DNA from: Leguminivora glycinivorella
Taxonomy: Eukaryota > Arthropoda > Insecta > Lepidoptera > Tortricidae
Assembly: GCF_023078275.1 (NCBI RefSeq)
Contig: NC_062978.1
Location: 22,219,883 to 22,283,882, forward strand
Reading direction: 5' to 3'
DNA length: 64,000 nucleotides
The notes beneath the pieces are model-generated. The model ran no database searches. It was not told the origin of the DNA and saw only the letters and a program-made list of their open reading frames with translations. Below are positions 54,689 through 64,000 of the stretch, one piece after another (within the stretch, counting starts at the first letter, position 1; every line of letters begins with the position of its first letter). The translations under genes and the position numbers were made by a program.

Positions 54689-54763
54689 CGACCTGGGTGG
54701 CCGAGCGGAAACGGGCATCTGCCGCGATTGCAAGGTGCGCTGGTTTGATTCCAGCTTCAGGCA
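54689..54763 (+). tRNA. tRNA-like SINE head, Leu/Ser-like
   Basis: GGGTGGCCGAGCGG A-box-like start and GGTTTGATTCCAGC B-box-like arm. It continues into a 3' body ending in (AAATA)n near 54935, so it is a SINE head rather than a tRNA gene. Confidence 0.4.
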
Positions 54764-54950
54764 CTAGGCACTGGAGGCCTTGGTCACTTTTTCTTTCATA
54801 TATGTAATTTATTTCGGTTTTAATTTTTGATGTGATTTTTTAATAGATTGTGTTTCGAGAGGAATGTGTTTATGTAGGTGTACCTCTAATATCCGAGCAA
54901 AGCCGGGGCGGGTCGCTAGTTAATCAAAATAAATAAATAAATAAATATTA

Positions 54951-55143
54951 TAGGACATTCTTACACAGATTGACTGAGGCCCACGGTAAGCTCAAGAAGG
55001 CTTGTGTTGCGGGTACTTAGACAACGATATATATAATACATAAATACTTATATACTTACATAGAAAACATCCATGACTCAGGAACAAATATCTGTGCTCA
55101 ACACACAAATAAATGCCCTTACCGGGATTCGAACCCGGGACCG
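54951..55143 (-). mobile_element. SINE-2 subtype copy
   Basis: Minus-sense copy with head (box B GGGTTCGAATCCCGG), body and the GAGCTTACCGTGGGC tail subtype shared with 51165-51360. The A box side is cut at about 55143. Confidence 0.75.
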
Positions 55144-55379
55144 TGAAATGAGTATGATTTTGTATGTCGACTGTTAAATATCTAATAAATTTAACAGCCA
55201 TTTATACAATGTGTACTGCGAGTAGGGCGCTAATTCGTGCTTGTGCGGGGGCGTCGAGAAATTGTCGTCAAATCGTCGCTTCCGGCGGCGTGATTGCTCC
55301 CGCCTTCCGGGCGGATGAGGGTTAGGTTATGGCATACACTCTCATAAACAAACATTCAGTTTATATTGATTTAGACTAA
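55144..55379. other. unannotated, GC-rich patch
   Basis: 55230-55310 is GC-rich (GGCGTCGAG, CTTCCGGCGGCGTG, CTTCCGGGCGG). No frame or repeat recognised. Confidence 0.3.
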
Positions 55380-55451
55380 CACGATTTGCACTCATAATTT
55401 TAGAACAAAACGGGACTTAATCGCGTAAACACTTACATTTATATTAGGCCC

Positions 55452-55490
55452 GACGTTTCGAACATCACATTATGTTCGTGGTCACGGGTA
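55452..55490 (-). ncRNA. hammerhead-ribozyme-like core
   Basis: Minus strand: GTGACCAC, hairpin (55477-55460, GAACAT/ATGTTC stem with 6-nt loop), then GAAACGTC. Compared with the hammerhead core CUGANGA-stem II-GAAA-stem III-NUH, the first box reads GUGACCA: position 3 is G and position 8 is C, a swap of the usual C3-G8 pair. Stem III is minimal, as reported for Penelope-type hammerheads. Confidence 0.4.
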
Positions 55491-55508
55491 GACTGGCGAG
55501 GAATTGCA

Positions 55509-55799
55509 TCAACATCTTCTAGCCGCGCGAGTTTCTCGAACTACCCGCACTTGTTCTTGATTATTCACTTTTGCGCTAGGGTTGTCACTTTGCCTACACA
55601 CAACACTCACGACATCAGCCGGTGTGTCCCTCGGTGTTTTTTCACGCTTACATTTGCTAATCACTGGATTCCACGAAGAAGAAATTCCCTGTCCCTCATT
55701 TTGGTTGAAATTTCGATGCTTCCTAATTTCAATCGCTTCACGTACTTTTCTGCTGTAGAACAGACGTTCCGTTGATAGAATTTTGGGACTATGGAGCAC
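55509..55799 (-). pseudogene. Penelope-like ORF C-terminus (GIY-YIG side)
   Basis: Ninety-six codons. Residues 12-36 read RLFYSRKVREAIEIRKHRNF and NQNEG, then SSSWNPVISKC: the conserved block at the far C-terminus of Penelope-like polyproteins, after the GIY-YIG endonuclease. The upstream RT and GIY-YIG core are not present, so this piece cannot act alone. Identification is from memory of the family pattern and should be confirmed by profile search. Confidence 0.6.
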
Positions 55800-55906
55800 A
55801 TTCAGTTAATGACTGTACCTGTGGAAATGAAGTGAACTCGTACCCGAGATGCACGCCACTATATATCAACTTCATTTATACATAGTAAGAGGGGTGAGTG
55901 ACTGTA

Positions 55907-56036
55907 AGTGCGTTTTGACATTATCCGATCCGATATCGGATGTCGGAAGGATTTCATTAGAAAAAATCCAAGATGGCGGCTGTATGGAATATCGGTCCGA
56001 CATCCGATATCGGATCGGACAATGTGAAAACGCACT
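55907..56036. mobile_element. palindromic MITE, AGTGCGTTTT family
   Basis: Full member; contains AAAAATCCAAGATGGCGGCT at the centre. Confidence 0.85.
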
Positions 56037-57080
56037 CGTAGCGCGGAGCGGTTAGAATAGAATTTTAGGAAAAGAAGCGCGTGTTTAAGCTTGATAAAAC
56101 CATACATACAAAATGCACGTAAGAATACATCAAAACTGTACCTAGCGTAAACTTAGATAGTTCTACCCACTTATATTATGTATGATCCATTGAAATCGTA
56201 TGTTTCAGGGGGGGTTGGTTTGCATCAAATGAGGTAGTTCTAATTTTTTATACATATTGTTAAGGATGAAATAGTGATGTCAAATCCGAGTTTTCCACCT
56301 CGAAAGCCCACCGGGTCATTATTAAATACTTGAAAAACCATGACTTTTTTTGGTTTTTCTCATATTTCACCATCAAAAACTTTCTTAAGGGCTAAAGTCA
56401 TTATGAACAATTTTAAGAATAATAAATTACCAATAAAATAATATAAAAAGGATCTTTGTGGCCCCAGTAGTTTCTGAGATACGCTTAGTTAGAGTTTTCA
56501 CAATTTCATAAAAACACAATGTATACTGGAGGGTGAGTTAATGTTATGTCCTTAAACTACTTAATAGGACACGGCCATGTCCTTAAACTACGACAACTAA
56601 TGTTAGTAGGTCCCGCAAGGGGCCATCTGGTCTGCTACCACCCTCCCGCCGAAATCCAGGCACCAAACAGCCTTGCTGCGTTTCATCTATGTACAGTGCC
56701 AGTGCCTTTGGACGATGATTGGGTATCAGTTATGTTGCTTACAGCTAGTCTTTTTGGATCCTAAAGTTTACCGGACCTCGTAGCTCACGCTGGAAGGTAG
56801 TGAGATCCGAGGCACGGTCTTTTCGGTGGCCGACCGCAAGAAGTTGAGGTCCAGTTGTACGGCAGCCACATGCAAAAGGCTGCCCCGCCACCTAGTGAAA
56901 AATCCGCGAATAGCTCCACCGTGCCAGATATGGCGACTGGATGGGAGGAGGAGGCAATCTCTAAGTGAGCTCCTCATTGTCCTGATTAGTTCAAGTGATC
57001 CAAGCAGTAAACGCAACACCTTGACAACCAGTTTTCATCCACCCCGTACCCTTCAACAACATGAAACGAAAAAGAAATAA

Positions 57081-57910
57081 AAAACCGGCCAAGTGCGAGT
57101 CGGACTCGCCCACCGAGGGTTCCGTACAAACTTTCTTTCAAACTACCTAGTAAAAATAATCTCATATTTTCATATAACTCTAATGACTTGACTAGAAGAC
57201 AAAAGTACGAGTATAGGCACTAATGAGTATTATAGTGTATAGCGCCATCTCCCGGTCAATTTGCTAACTAATTTGTGCGACCTGGTTTTTCAGGGATAAT
57301 TCTTTATAATGTTAACCGATTTAAACAGTTTTTACTTTATTGGACAGAAGGTGGTTTACGTAACACCTCGTATTAATTTGAAGTACGATATACATCCGCA
57401 AGGGTGGGTAAATTGAAGTAAAAATCTGAAAAGTTTTTGTGAATTAAAAAAAAGTATTCAAAATACAAACACGATTATATTTTTCCTGTAATATATAGCA
57501 TAAAACCAATGTTTACTAAAATTTTCATAATTTTTCGTTGGTAAACTTCGGAGATAAGGGGGGGGGGGGGGACGGTATTTTTTTTTTACATTTTCCTTCA
57601 AAATTCTTTTTTTTTTCCACAACAATTCAATTTGAGCTCTTTCCAACGATACCCCACTTGACCTAGTAACTTGAAATTTACAGTTTGCCCCCCTTTCATT
57701 TTGGCCATTTTCTACAATTAAAATTAATATATTTAAAAAAATTATAGTTTCTATTTGTAGAGGTTTACAATGTTCACAACTATTCCAAATTTCAAGTTGA
57801 TAGCATTAGTAGTCCTCGAGATATTTAGGAATGTGACAGACGGACAGACAGACGGACAGAGTCGCACCATAAGGGTTCCTGTTGTACCTTTTTGGTACGG
57901 AACCCTAAAA
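57081..57910 (+). mobile_element. repeat family B copy inside the LINE palindrome
   Basis: Almost identical to 3515-4354, differing by a few indels in poly(G), poly(T) and GACAGACG runs. Its presence in one arm only shows that it arrived after the arms formed, or that it was lost from the other. Confidence 0.85.
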
Positions 57911-57924
57911 AGAATACGAGTAAG

Positions 57925-58513
57925 TGTAAACACCAACGGCACTTCCTCTCATTGAAAGTGCACCTCACCAACGTGCACTATATCGATCCGGTTCTCCAGT
58001 TTCTCCACCATCCTGAAATCGAAAAGCCGCACATATTATTTTTGACGAATACGCAAATTAAAAACAAAGCTGACGCGGCGTCCATCAACTACCCAGGCTA
58101 CTCACTGGAGGACAAGTTCAGAGCAGATGCTGGGGTCTGTGTGTACATCCGCGACGGCATTTTCTACAACGCCTCTGTTTCTTTGAGGTGACCGGGTCCA
58201 GGGTGGTGAGGGGTCCGCTTTGTGGATAATTATTTACTTGGGCTCTGAGAAAGCGATCGTATGCCTGTGTCTACCGACGTACAGCAGAAACCAGGAAAGT
58301 GACCTTCTGCTAACAACTGATCCAAACAGGCACTCGGTTTCGGTCTCAGCTCCACTGGGATCCGGCCACTGTCTGGTGAAATCCATGTCGATCCACTCTC
58401 CATGCTCTACAAAGCTCAACTCCGATCATATACGTAGTATTGCAGCCACCTGCGGGACGGCTCAGCTAAATACCAACTCACCGCTTTGGATACATTGGAG
58501 GATGATGTTTTGA
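57925..58513 (+). pseudogene. LINE endonuclease N-terminal fragment
   Basis: Two frames: VHLTNVHYIDPVLQFLHHPE, EKPHILFLTNTQIKNKADAA, GYSLEDKFRADAGVCVYIRD (57950-58191), then after a shift CLCLPTYSRNQESDLLLTTD and NRHSVSVSAPLGSGHCLVKS (58264-58400). This is the endonuclease of a Jockey/CR1-group LINE; the catalytic Glu of the TET motif reads TNT here and part of the centre is lost. Inactive. Confidence 0.65.
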
Positions 58514-59279
58514 TGAGCTTTTCGATTTCAAGATGGTGGAGAAACAGATCGCACCATATGCACGTTGGTGAGGTGCACTTTCAATAAGAGGAAGTGCCGC
58601 TGGTGTTTACACTTACTGCTTTAGCCCCCAACTTCCTGCGGTCGGCCACCGACAAGACCGTGCCTCGGATCTCGCTACCTTCCAGCGTGAGCTACTGGGT
58701 CCGGTAAACTTTAGGATCCAAAATGACTAGCTGTAAGCAACATACCTGATACCCAATCATCAACGAAAGGCACTGGCACTGTACATAGATGAAACACAGC
58801 AAGGCTATTTGGTGCCTGCCGTGGTGGTAGCAGACCAGATGGCCCCTTGCGGGACCTAATAACATTGGTTGTCGTAGTTTAAGGACATGCACGTGTCCTA
58901 TTAAGTAGTTTAAGGACATAACATTAACTCACCCTCAGTATATGACTATACACTGTGTTTTTATGAAATTGTGAAAACTTTAACTAAGCGTATCTCAGAA
59001 ACTACTGGGGCCACAAAGATACTTTTTATATTATTTTATTGATAATTTATTATTCTAAAAATTGTTCATAATGACTTCAGCCCTTAAGAAAGTTTTTGAT
59101 GGTGAAATATAAGAAAAACCAAAAAAAGTCATGGTTTTTCAAGTATTTAATAATGACCCGGTGGGCTTTCGAGGTGGAAAACTCGGATTTGACATCACTA
59201 TTTCATCCCTAACAATATTTATAAAAAATTAGAACTACCTCATTTGATGCAAGGCTGAATGTACGATTTCAATGGATCA

Positions 59280-59826
59280 GTATGCCAACAAAATGTCCTG
59301 CAGTTTGGCAGAAGAATTAATGTTGTCAAAAAAGGGTTTATTTTGAGAATAAACGATTTTTTTTATATATGTATATGTACATATACACTCTGGCCAAAAA
59401 GAGCAGAAATTAAAAAGTGGCAACATTGTAGTTTCATCTCTTTCAAATCAATATGTGTGAGAAAACGGGATAGATACATTGTTGAGTGAAATCATTGCTC
59501 GTTCTCCGCTGTATACAGATAGAGGGGTTGCTCAGCATACAACCCCAATAAAAGTTTAGACAATTTTATTGCTAGCTGTGATTTATATCTAGGTACGTTT
59601 AACATTGTAGATGGCAAATGCATCTTCAAAGAGGCTAACCAAAAATTTTAGATTTTACATTTAGTTTCTACACATGCAAAAGCGATAGGTAAACTTTTTC
59701 AGTTATGATGATTTCATCACAAAATCTTCAATCATCCGCATTTTCCAAGATCCAAAACTTATTTTTGTCTACAGCCAAAGAGGATCGAGTATTACAGAGA
59801 GTTAACTGTCAAAGTAATAAATTTAT
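59280..59826. other. unannotated intergenic DNA
   Basis: A 76-codon plus frame (59259-59489) has no motif. Nothing else. Confidence 0.35.
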
Positions 59827-60240
59827 AGTTTAAAAAAACTAGAAAAACACGCTTTTATAAATGCACGTAAAAGACAAAAATAAATTATGGATCGTTAAAG
59901 TTGTCTCTATTTCTGGGATGAAGAGTAAACTATGTGCTTTTATTTATAATATTTGATTATAAAAGCGTGGGGCGCTTCAGTCGTGCTGCAAGTCCAGTTA
60001 GCGCGCCAATCTGTGTAAACTGCTTCTCGTAACATAGCTTAACTTGATTTCTCAGCAAGTTATACAAAAAGTTTTTCCTGTTACAGCGCCCCACGCTTTT
60101 ACAATCAAATATTATAATTAAAAGCACATAGTTTACTCTTCATCCCAGAAATAGAGACAACTTGAACGATCCATAATTTATTTTTGTCTTTTACGTGCAT
60201 TTATAAAAGCGTGTTTTTCTAGTTTTTTTAAACTATAAAT
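59827..60240. mobile_element. inverted repeat, 150-bp arms, at the left end of the array element
   Basis: Arms 59827-59975 and 60090-60240 are inverse copies (AACACGCTTTTATAAATGCA-like outer part; AAGAGTAAACTATGTGCTTTT and GCGTGGGGCGC inner parts). The central 115 bp includes CGTGCTGCAAGTCC. The outer word is also the left end of the short element at 45886-46085. Confidence 0.8.
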
Positions 60241-60452
60241 TTATTTTATACCTTTTAGTCGTTAATAATGAAATATCTTTAAAATTTAAACATAAATTTA
60301 TTTCAAGAAGGCGAATTTCGCAAGCCATTTGTGGCTTAACAGGTATTGCTACTTAATAATAATTAATACCACCTGATGTATAGGTACCAAGTTTATCGCA
60401 ATAAAGTCATTCATTGATTCATTGAATTTTTATTTTTATTTCAATTTATATT

Positions 60453-60677
60453 TTATTGAGCCCACATTCTCTCCATCTCCGCCAGTGTGTCTGTATTGCA
60501 TGGTGTTTTACCTGTCAGCTTAGAACAAACTAGCTCTTCTATCTGGAGAGCACTAAGTGATTTTACTCTACTCAGGGCCACATGCGCTTGTCCAACCACA
60601 AAAGTACGGGACCCTAAGTACACCACTGCGTAGTGCCTTGCATCTTGTGCACGGTAGATGTCCAACGATGAAATCAC
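60453..60677 (-). pseudogene. Helitron PIF1-like helicase C-terminus
   Basis: Codons 17-74 of this frame read HYAVVYLGSRTFVVGQAHVA, LSRVKSLSALQIEELVCSKL, TGKTPCNTDTLAEMERM and then stop after WAQ. GQ.HVALSRV is helicase motif VI of superfamily 1B, and the KLTGKTPCN tail is typical of Helitron Rep-helicases, which unwind DNA during rolling-circle transposition. Motifs I to V and the Rep domain are missing; sequence upstream of about 60650 no longer aligns. A relic. Confidence 0.75.
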
Positions 60678-60815
60678 TAGGAGCCAGTGCCGGCCTGTGC
60701 AATCGATTAGGGTTGTGTGGGTTGGTTGAGAGAATTTGAGTTTCGGCAGGTTTGGGAAGAAATTTTAGCATGTAGGGAAAAAATGGCGAGCGTAGCGAGC
60801 GCGAAATTTTTTTCA

Positions 60816-61166
60816 TAGTGGTGCGCTAATTTGAAGATTAATGCAATACAGAACTTAAGGATTTCATCTTACAGAGTAGGAAAGAGACAAAGGGTTGAAT
60901 TTTCTCAGTCGCACTCTAGTATATTTACGTGGGTTGAACCCGGATATGGAACGTGGACGCGACATTTTGCTAAGCAACTAAAATACTGATAGTGCCTCTG
61001 GGATCTGTAGACCTTCGCGACATGCTTAGCAGTGGCAAACCCATCTTTTATCATTTTGTGGGCCTAGCCTAGTTTGCAGTCCACCGGACAATGCTTATGT
61101 TCATGTCTAACTTTGTGTTTTTTAAATTAATAAATTTACTTTACTTTACTTTTACTTTACTTTATA
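60816..61166. other. unannotated, ends in (TTTAC)n
   Basis: 61128-61165 is a run of TTTAC/ACTTT pentamers just before the first array. No gene. Confidence 0.35.
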
Positions 61167-62346
61167 TACTACGTTGATCTTTCTTTTTTTTGGGGGGAAG
61201 GCTTCGCCCCCCGAGCCCCCTTTATTTGCTCTTATGGGTCACAAGAAAACCCTAACCCAACTTATTTTAAAAACTATGTTGATCTTTCTTTTATGCGGGG
61301 GGCTTCGCCCCCCCGAGCCCCCCTTTATTTGCTCTTAAGGGTCTCAAGAACACCCTATCCCAACTTATTTTAAATACTACGTTGATCTTTCCTTTATATG
61401 GGGGGCTTCGCCCCCCGAGCCCCCCTTATTCTTACTCTTCAGGGTCACAAGAAAACCCGAACTCAACTTATTTTAAATACTACGTTGATCCTTCTTTTTT
61501 TTTCGGGGGGCTTCGTCCCCCGAGCCCCCATTTATTTGCTCTGAAGGGTCACAAGAAAACCCCAACCCAACTTATTTTAAATACTACGTTGATCTTTCTT
61601 TTTTGCGCGAGCTTCTTTTTTTTTTGCTCTTAAGGGTCTCAAGAAAACCCTATTCCAACTTATTTTAAATACTACGTTGATCTTTCTTTTATGCGGGGGC
61701 TTCGCCCCCGAGCCCCCTTTATTTGCTCTTAAGTGTTTCAAGAAAACCCTATCTCAACTTATTTTAAATACTACGTTGATCTTCCTTTTTGCGGGGGCTT
61801 CGTCCCCCGAGCCCCCTTTATTTGCTCTGAAGGGTCTCAAGAAAACCCTATCCCAACTTATTTTGAAAACTACGTTGATCTTTCCTTTATATGGGGAGCT
61901 TCGCCCCCCGAGCCCCCATTTATTTGCTCTGAAGGGTCACAAGAAAACCCCAACCCAACTTATTTTAAATACTACGTTGATCTTTCTTTTTTGCGCGAGC
62001 CCCCTTTTTATTTGCTCTTAAGGGTCTCAAGAAAACCCTATCTCAACTTATTTTAAATACTCCGTTGATCTTTCTTTTTTGCGCGAGCCCCCTTTTTATT
62101 TGCTCTTAAGGGCCTCAAGAAAACCCTATTCCAACTTATTTTAAATACTACGTTGATCTTTCTTTTATGCGGGGGCTTCGCCCCCGAGCCCCCTTTATTT
62201 GCTCTTAAGTGTCTCAAGAAAACCCTATCTCAACTTATTTTAAATACTACGTTGATTTTTCTTTTTTGCGGGGGGCTTCGTCCCCCGAGCCCCCTTTATT
62301 TGCTCTTAAGGGTCACAAGAAAACCCTAACCCAACTTATTTTAAAT
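61167..62346 (+). repeat. tandem array 1, about 12 units of 88-105 bp
   Basis: Units start at TACTACGTTGATC (61167, 61272, 61375, 61478, 61582, 61670, 61769, 61868, 61970, 62058, 62146, 62245, last edge 62346). Long units (99-105 bp) carry the hairpin GGGGGCTTCG(C/T)CCCC; three short ones (88 bp: 61582, 61970, 62058) have GCGCGAGC instead. All share TTTGCTCTTAAGGGTCTCAA and CCCAACTTATTTTAAA. ORFs across it come from repeat length. Confidence 0.9.
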
Positions 62347-62365
62347 ACTACGTTGATCTTTTTAG

Positions 62366-63240
62366 TAGTTCCAGTTCATATCTTTCGGCTCCATCATCAG
62401 ACCTTGAAACCTAATCGTAGTCAAAGTTCATTACAAGACTTCTCTAAGAAACCCAAAAACAGCTATGATACGATGTTCCATCATGTAGTTCCAGTTCATA
62501 TCTTCCGGCTTCATCATCAGACTTTGAAACCTAATCGCAGTCAAAGTTCATTACAAGACTTTTCTATGAAACCCAAAAACTACTATGATACGATGTTCTA
62601 TCATGTAGTTCTAGTTCATATCTTCCGGCTCCATCATCAGACCTTGAAACCTAATCGTAGTTAAAGTTCATTACAAGACTTTTCTAAGAAACCCAAAAAC
62701 AGCTTTGATACGATGATCCATCATGTAGTTCCAGTTCATATCTTCCGGCTTCATCATCAGACCTTGAAACCTTATCGTAGTCAAAGTTCATTACAAGACT
62801 TTTCTAAGAAACCCAAAAATAGCTTTGATACGATGTTCCATCATGTAATTCCAGTTCATATCTTCCGGCTCCATCATCAGACCTTGAAACCTAATCGTAG
62901 TTAAAGTTCATTACAAGACTTTTCTAAGAAACCCAGAAACAGCTTTGATACGATGTTCCATCATGTAGTTCCAGTTCATATCTTCCGGCTTCATCATCAG
63001 ACCTTGAAACCTTATCGTAGTCAAAGTTCATTACAAGACTTTTCTAAGAAACCCAAAAACAGCTTTGATACGATGTTCCATCATGTAGTTCCAGTTCATA
63101 TCTTCCGGCTCCATCATCAGACCTTGAAACCTAATCGTAGTCAAAGTTCATTACAAGACTTTTCTAAGAAACCCAAAAACAGCTATGATACGATGTTCCA
63201 TCATGTTGTTCCAGTTCATATCTTCCGGCTTCATCATCAG
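62366..63240 (+). repeat. tandem array 2, 8 units of 120 bp, dimeric order
   Basis: Units begin at 62367, 62487, 62607, 62727, 62847, 62967, 63087 and 63207, all 120 bp apart; the last is cut. Units alternate GGCTCCATCATCAG and GGCTTCATCATCAG all along, and mostly CCTAATCG / CCTTATCG, giving a 240-bp higher-order period. Because 120 is a multiple of 3 a long frame stays open, but the codons show no protein-like constraint. Confidence 0.9.
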
Positions 63241-63400
63241 ATCAGTTCAACAGTACCATATTATTGTATTGTCATCAGAACTACATACAGCTGCCAATTT
63301 TCATTACGCTACGATCCTTGGAAGATGGTTAAATTAGCTGCCTTAGATTCCATTACATAGTTAGTTACATACACGACGACCTAATAAAAGCGTGTTAAAA

Positions 63401-63759
63401 ATGTACACAATGTATGATATAAAACGGGTTGGGGCAATTCTCTCAGATAATCCGAATGATAGGTAGCGGGTAAACTGTATAGAGATGATGGAAACATGGT
63501 TCTATGAAACACTTCAATCCAATATAGAAATTACTTTGCTAATCCGCGAATATGATGCGTACTTTTTTTACATGCAATAAATGTTCCTAACTCTCCAACC
63601 GCAAAAAATAAATACGCTAGTAAATATGACAAACCACCACGAAAAAAAAAACAGTGCGTGGAGTCAGTCAAAACAGAGCGCTGTCAGTTGACAGTCGCAT
63701 TGGAAGTTTCACTTCTATCTTAGATTAAATATACGAAGATCATACCATCCCATACATTA
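63401..63759. other. unannotated intergenic DNA
   Basis: No gene or repeat recognised. Confidence 0.35.
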
Positions 63760-63999
63760 AAATGCGACCGTCTAAGAACGCACATACACTACACCACACA
63801 TAGATGGTGCCACAAAAAAAATGTCTTGTAGCTTTCGATTATACTTGTAGATGGCGTTAAGTGTCACTTTTGACATAGATTTATGGCTCGAAAGTGACAT
63901 TTAACGCCAATCTACAAATGATCGATGGCAACAAGGCATTTTTTGTGGCGCCATCTATGTGTGGTGTAGTGTATGCGCGTTCTTAGGCGGTCGCATTTT
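63760..63999. mobile_element. hairpin MITE with ~50-bp TIRs
   Basis: AAATGCGACCG.CTAAGAACGC and ACTACACCACACATAGATGG at the left are matched by inverses at the right; an inner pair (GTAGATGGCGTTAA.TGTCAC / GTGACATTTAACGCCA.TCTAC) extends the hairpin. The window ends one base beyond it. Confidence 0.85.
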
Positions 64000-64000
64000 T

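Larger units (their letters stand above)
55380..55799 (-). mobile_element. Penelope-like retroelement 3' end
   Basis: ORF fragment (55799-55509) followed, in the same sense, by a hammerhead-like core (55490-55452) and GGCCTAATATAAATGTAAGT, the order seen at 3' ends of Penelope-like elements. Reverse transcriptase and most of the endonuclease are absent, so it is a 5'-truncated copy. Confidence 0.65.
56183..59279. mobile_element. palindrome of two LINE 5' ends, tail to tail
   Basis: The left copy (plus) runs 56183 to about 58515 and the right copy (minus) 59279 to about 58516. They share their outer end (TGATCCATTGAAATCGTA), a 650-bp leader, GTGTAAACACCAACGGCACT and the start of an endonuclease ORF, meeting near ATTTCAAGATGGTGGAGAAA. 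The right copy lacks about 200 bp (counterpart of 56860-57060). Family B (57081-57910) is inserted in the left copy only. Confidence 0.7.
59838..63400. mobile_element. proposed long TIR element carrying tandem arrays
   Basis: Left word CGCTTTTATAAATGCACGTA (59846) and right word CTAATAAAAGCGTGTTAAAA (63382-63400) are the two ends of the short element at 45886-46085. Between them lie the inverted repeat, a Helitron helicase fragment and two arrays. That all this belongs to one element is inference; the helicase piece may be an independent insertion. Confidence 0.45.

Noticed and set aside
61382..62056. Pro-rich ORFs over array 1
   Set aside because: They follow the repeated GAGCCCCC hairpin and break whenever the unit length changes.
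61167..63240. CRISPR array
   Set aside because: Units are contiguous, nearly identical repeats without unique spacers; the genome is eukaryotic.
62209..63360. Long repetitive ORFs (40-residue protein repeats) over array 2
   Set aside because: The 120-bp unit is a multiple of three and lacks a stop in one frame, so the frame stays open by arithmetic. Units differ by synonymous and non-synonymous changes alike and no start context or domain is present.

Overview
The window looks like a repeat-dense stretch of a lepidopteran (moth or butterfly) nuclear genome. The evidence is AT-rich intergenic DNA, intron-containing coding sequence, tRNA-derived SINEs with intact target-site duplications, several LINE clades, a Penelope-like fragment, a Helitron helicase fragment, and a very large number of short palindromic inverted-repeat elements. 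There is nothing bacterial or organellar here. The organism assignment is inference from repeat style and gene type, not from a database match.

Only one host gene can be assembled with confidence. It is a minus-strand, seven-exon gene (18305 down to 10371) for a 449-residue major-facilitator sugar transporter of the facilitated trehalose transporter (Tret1-like) kind. All exon phases agree and all introns are GT-AG. Three of its exons have decayed tandem copies, each lying just downstream of the working exon. Its fourth intron (between exons 4 and 5) carries a 5'-truncated Jockey-like LINE in the same sense as the gene. Weak candidates for other host genes are a TATA/Inr promoter with a 33-codon ORF (4789-5002), a 75-codon ORF (35316-35543) and a possible exon (42333-42514).

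Layout. 1-9880: short inverted-repeat elements, a hAT-type MITE with 8-bp TSD, a nested pair of two repeat families (called A and B here) and a SINE with a 15-bp TSD. 9888-18401: the transporter gene, its exon copies and its intronic repeats. 18402-24181: RTE-like tails, then a nearly full-length CR1-like LINE with ORF1 and an endonuclease-reverse transcriptase ORF2. 24272-32640: a SINE joined to a fold-back arm, a second SINE with TSD, and a three-layer nest (SINE, RTE-like LINE, fold-back). 32640-55400: mostly MITEs, SINEs and LINE tails, with little that could be coding. 55380-55800: Penelope-like 3' end. 56183-59279: a palindrome of two LINE 5' ends joined tail to tail. 59827-63400: an inverted-repeat element with a Helitron helicase C-terminus and two tandem arrays (about 12 units of 88-105 bp, then 8 units of exactly 120 bp). 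63760-63999: a long hairpin MITE.

The most interesting leads are: (1) three copies of a hammerhead-ribozyme-like core (stem-loop followed by GAAACGTC), one just downstream of the Penelope-like ORF and one inside a 184-bp element with a 13-bp TSD, resembling the non-autonomous retrozymes reported from animals; (2) repeated tandem exon duplication and decay in one transporter gene; (3) an inverted-repeat element that appears to carry satellite arrays, with a short deletion derivative at 45886-46085; (4) the palindromic LINE. None was tested by alignment or folding; coordinates of repeat edges are approximate to about 10 bp unless a TSD is given.
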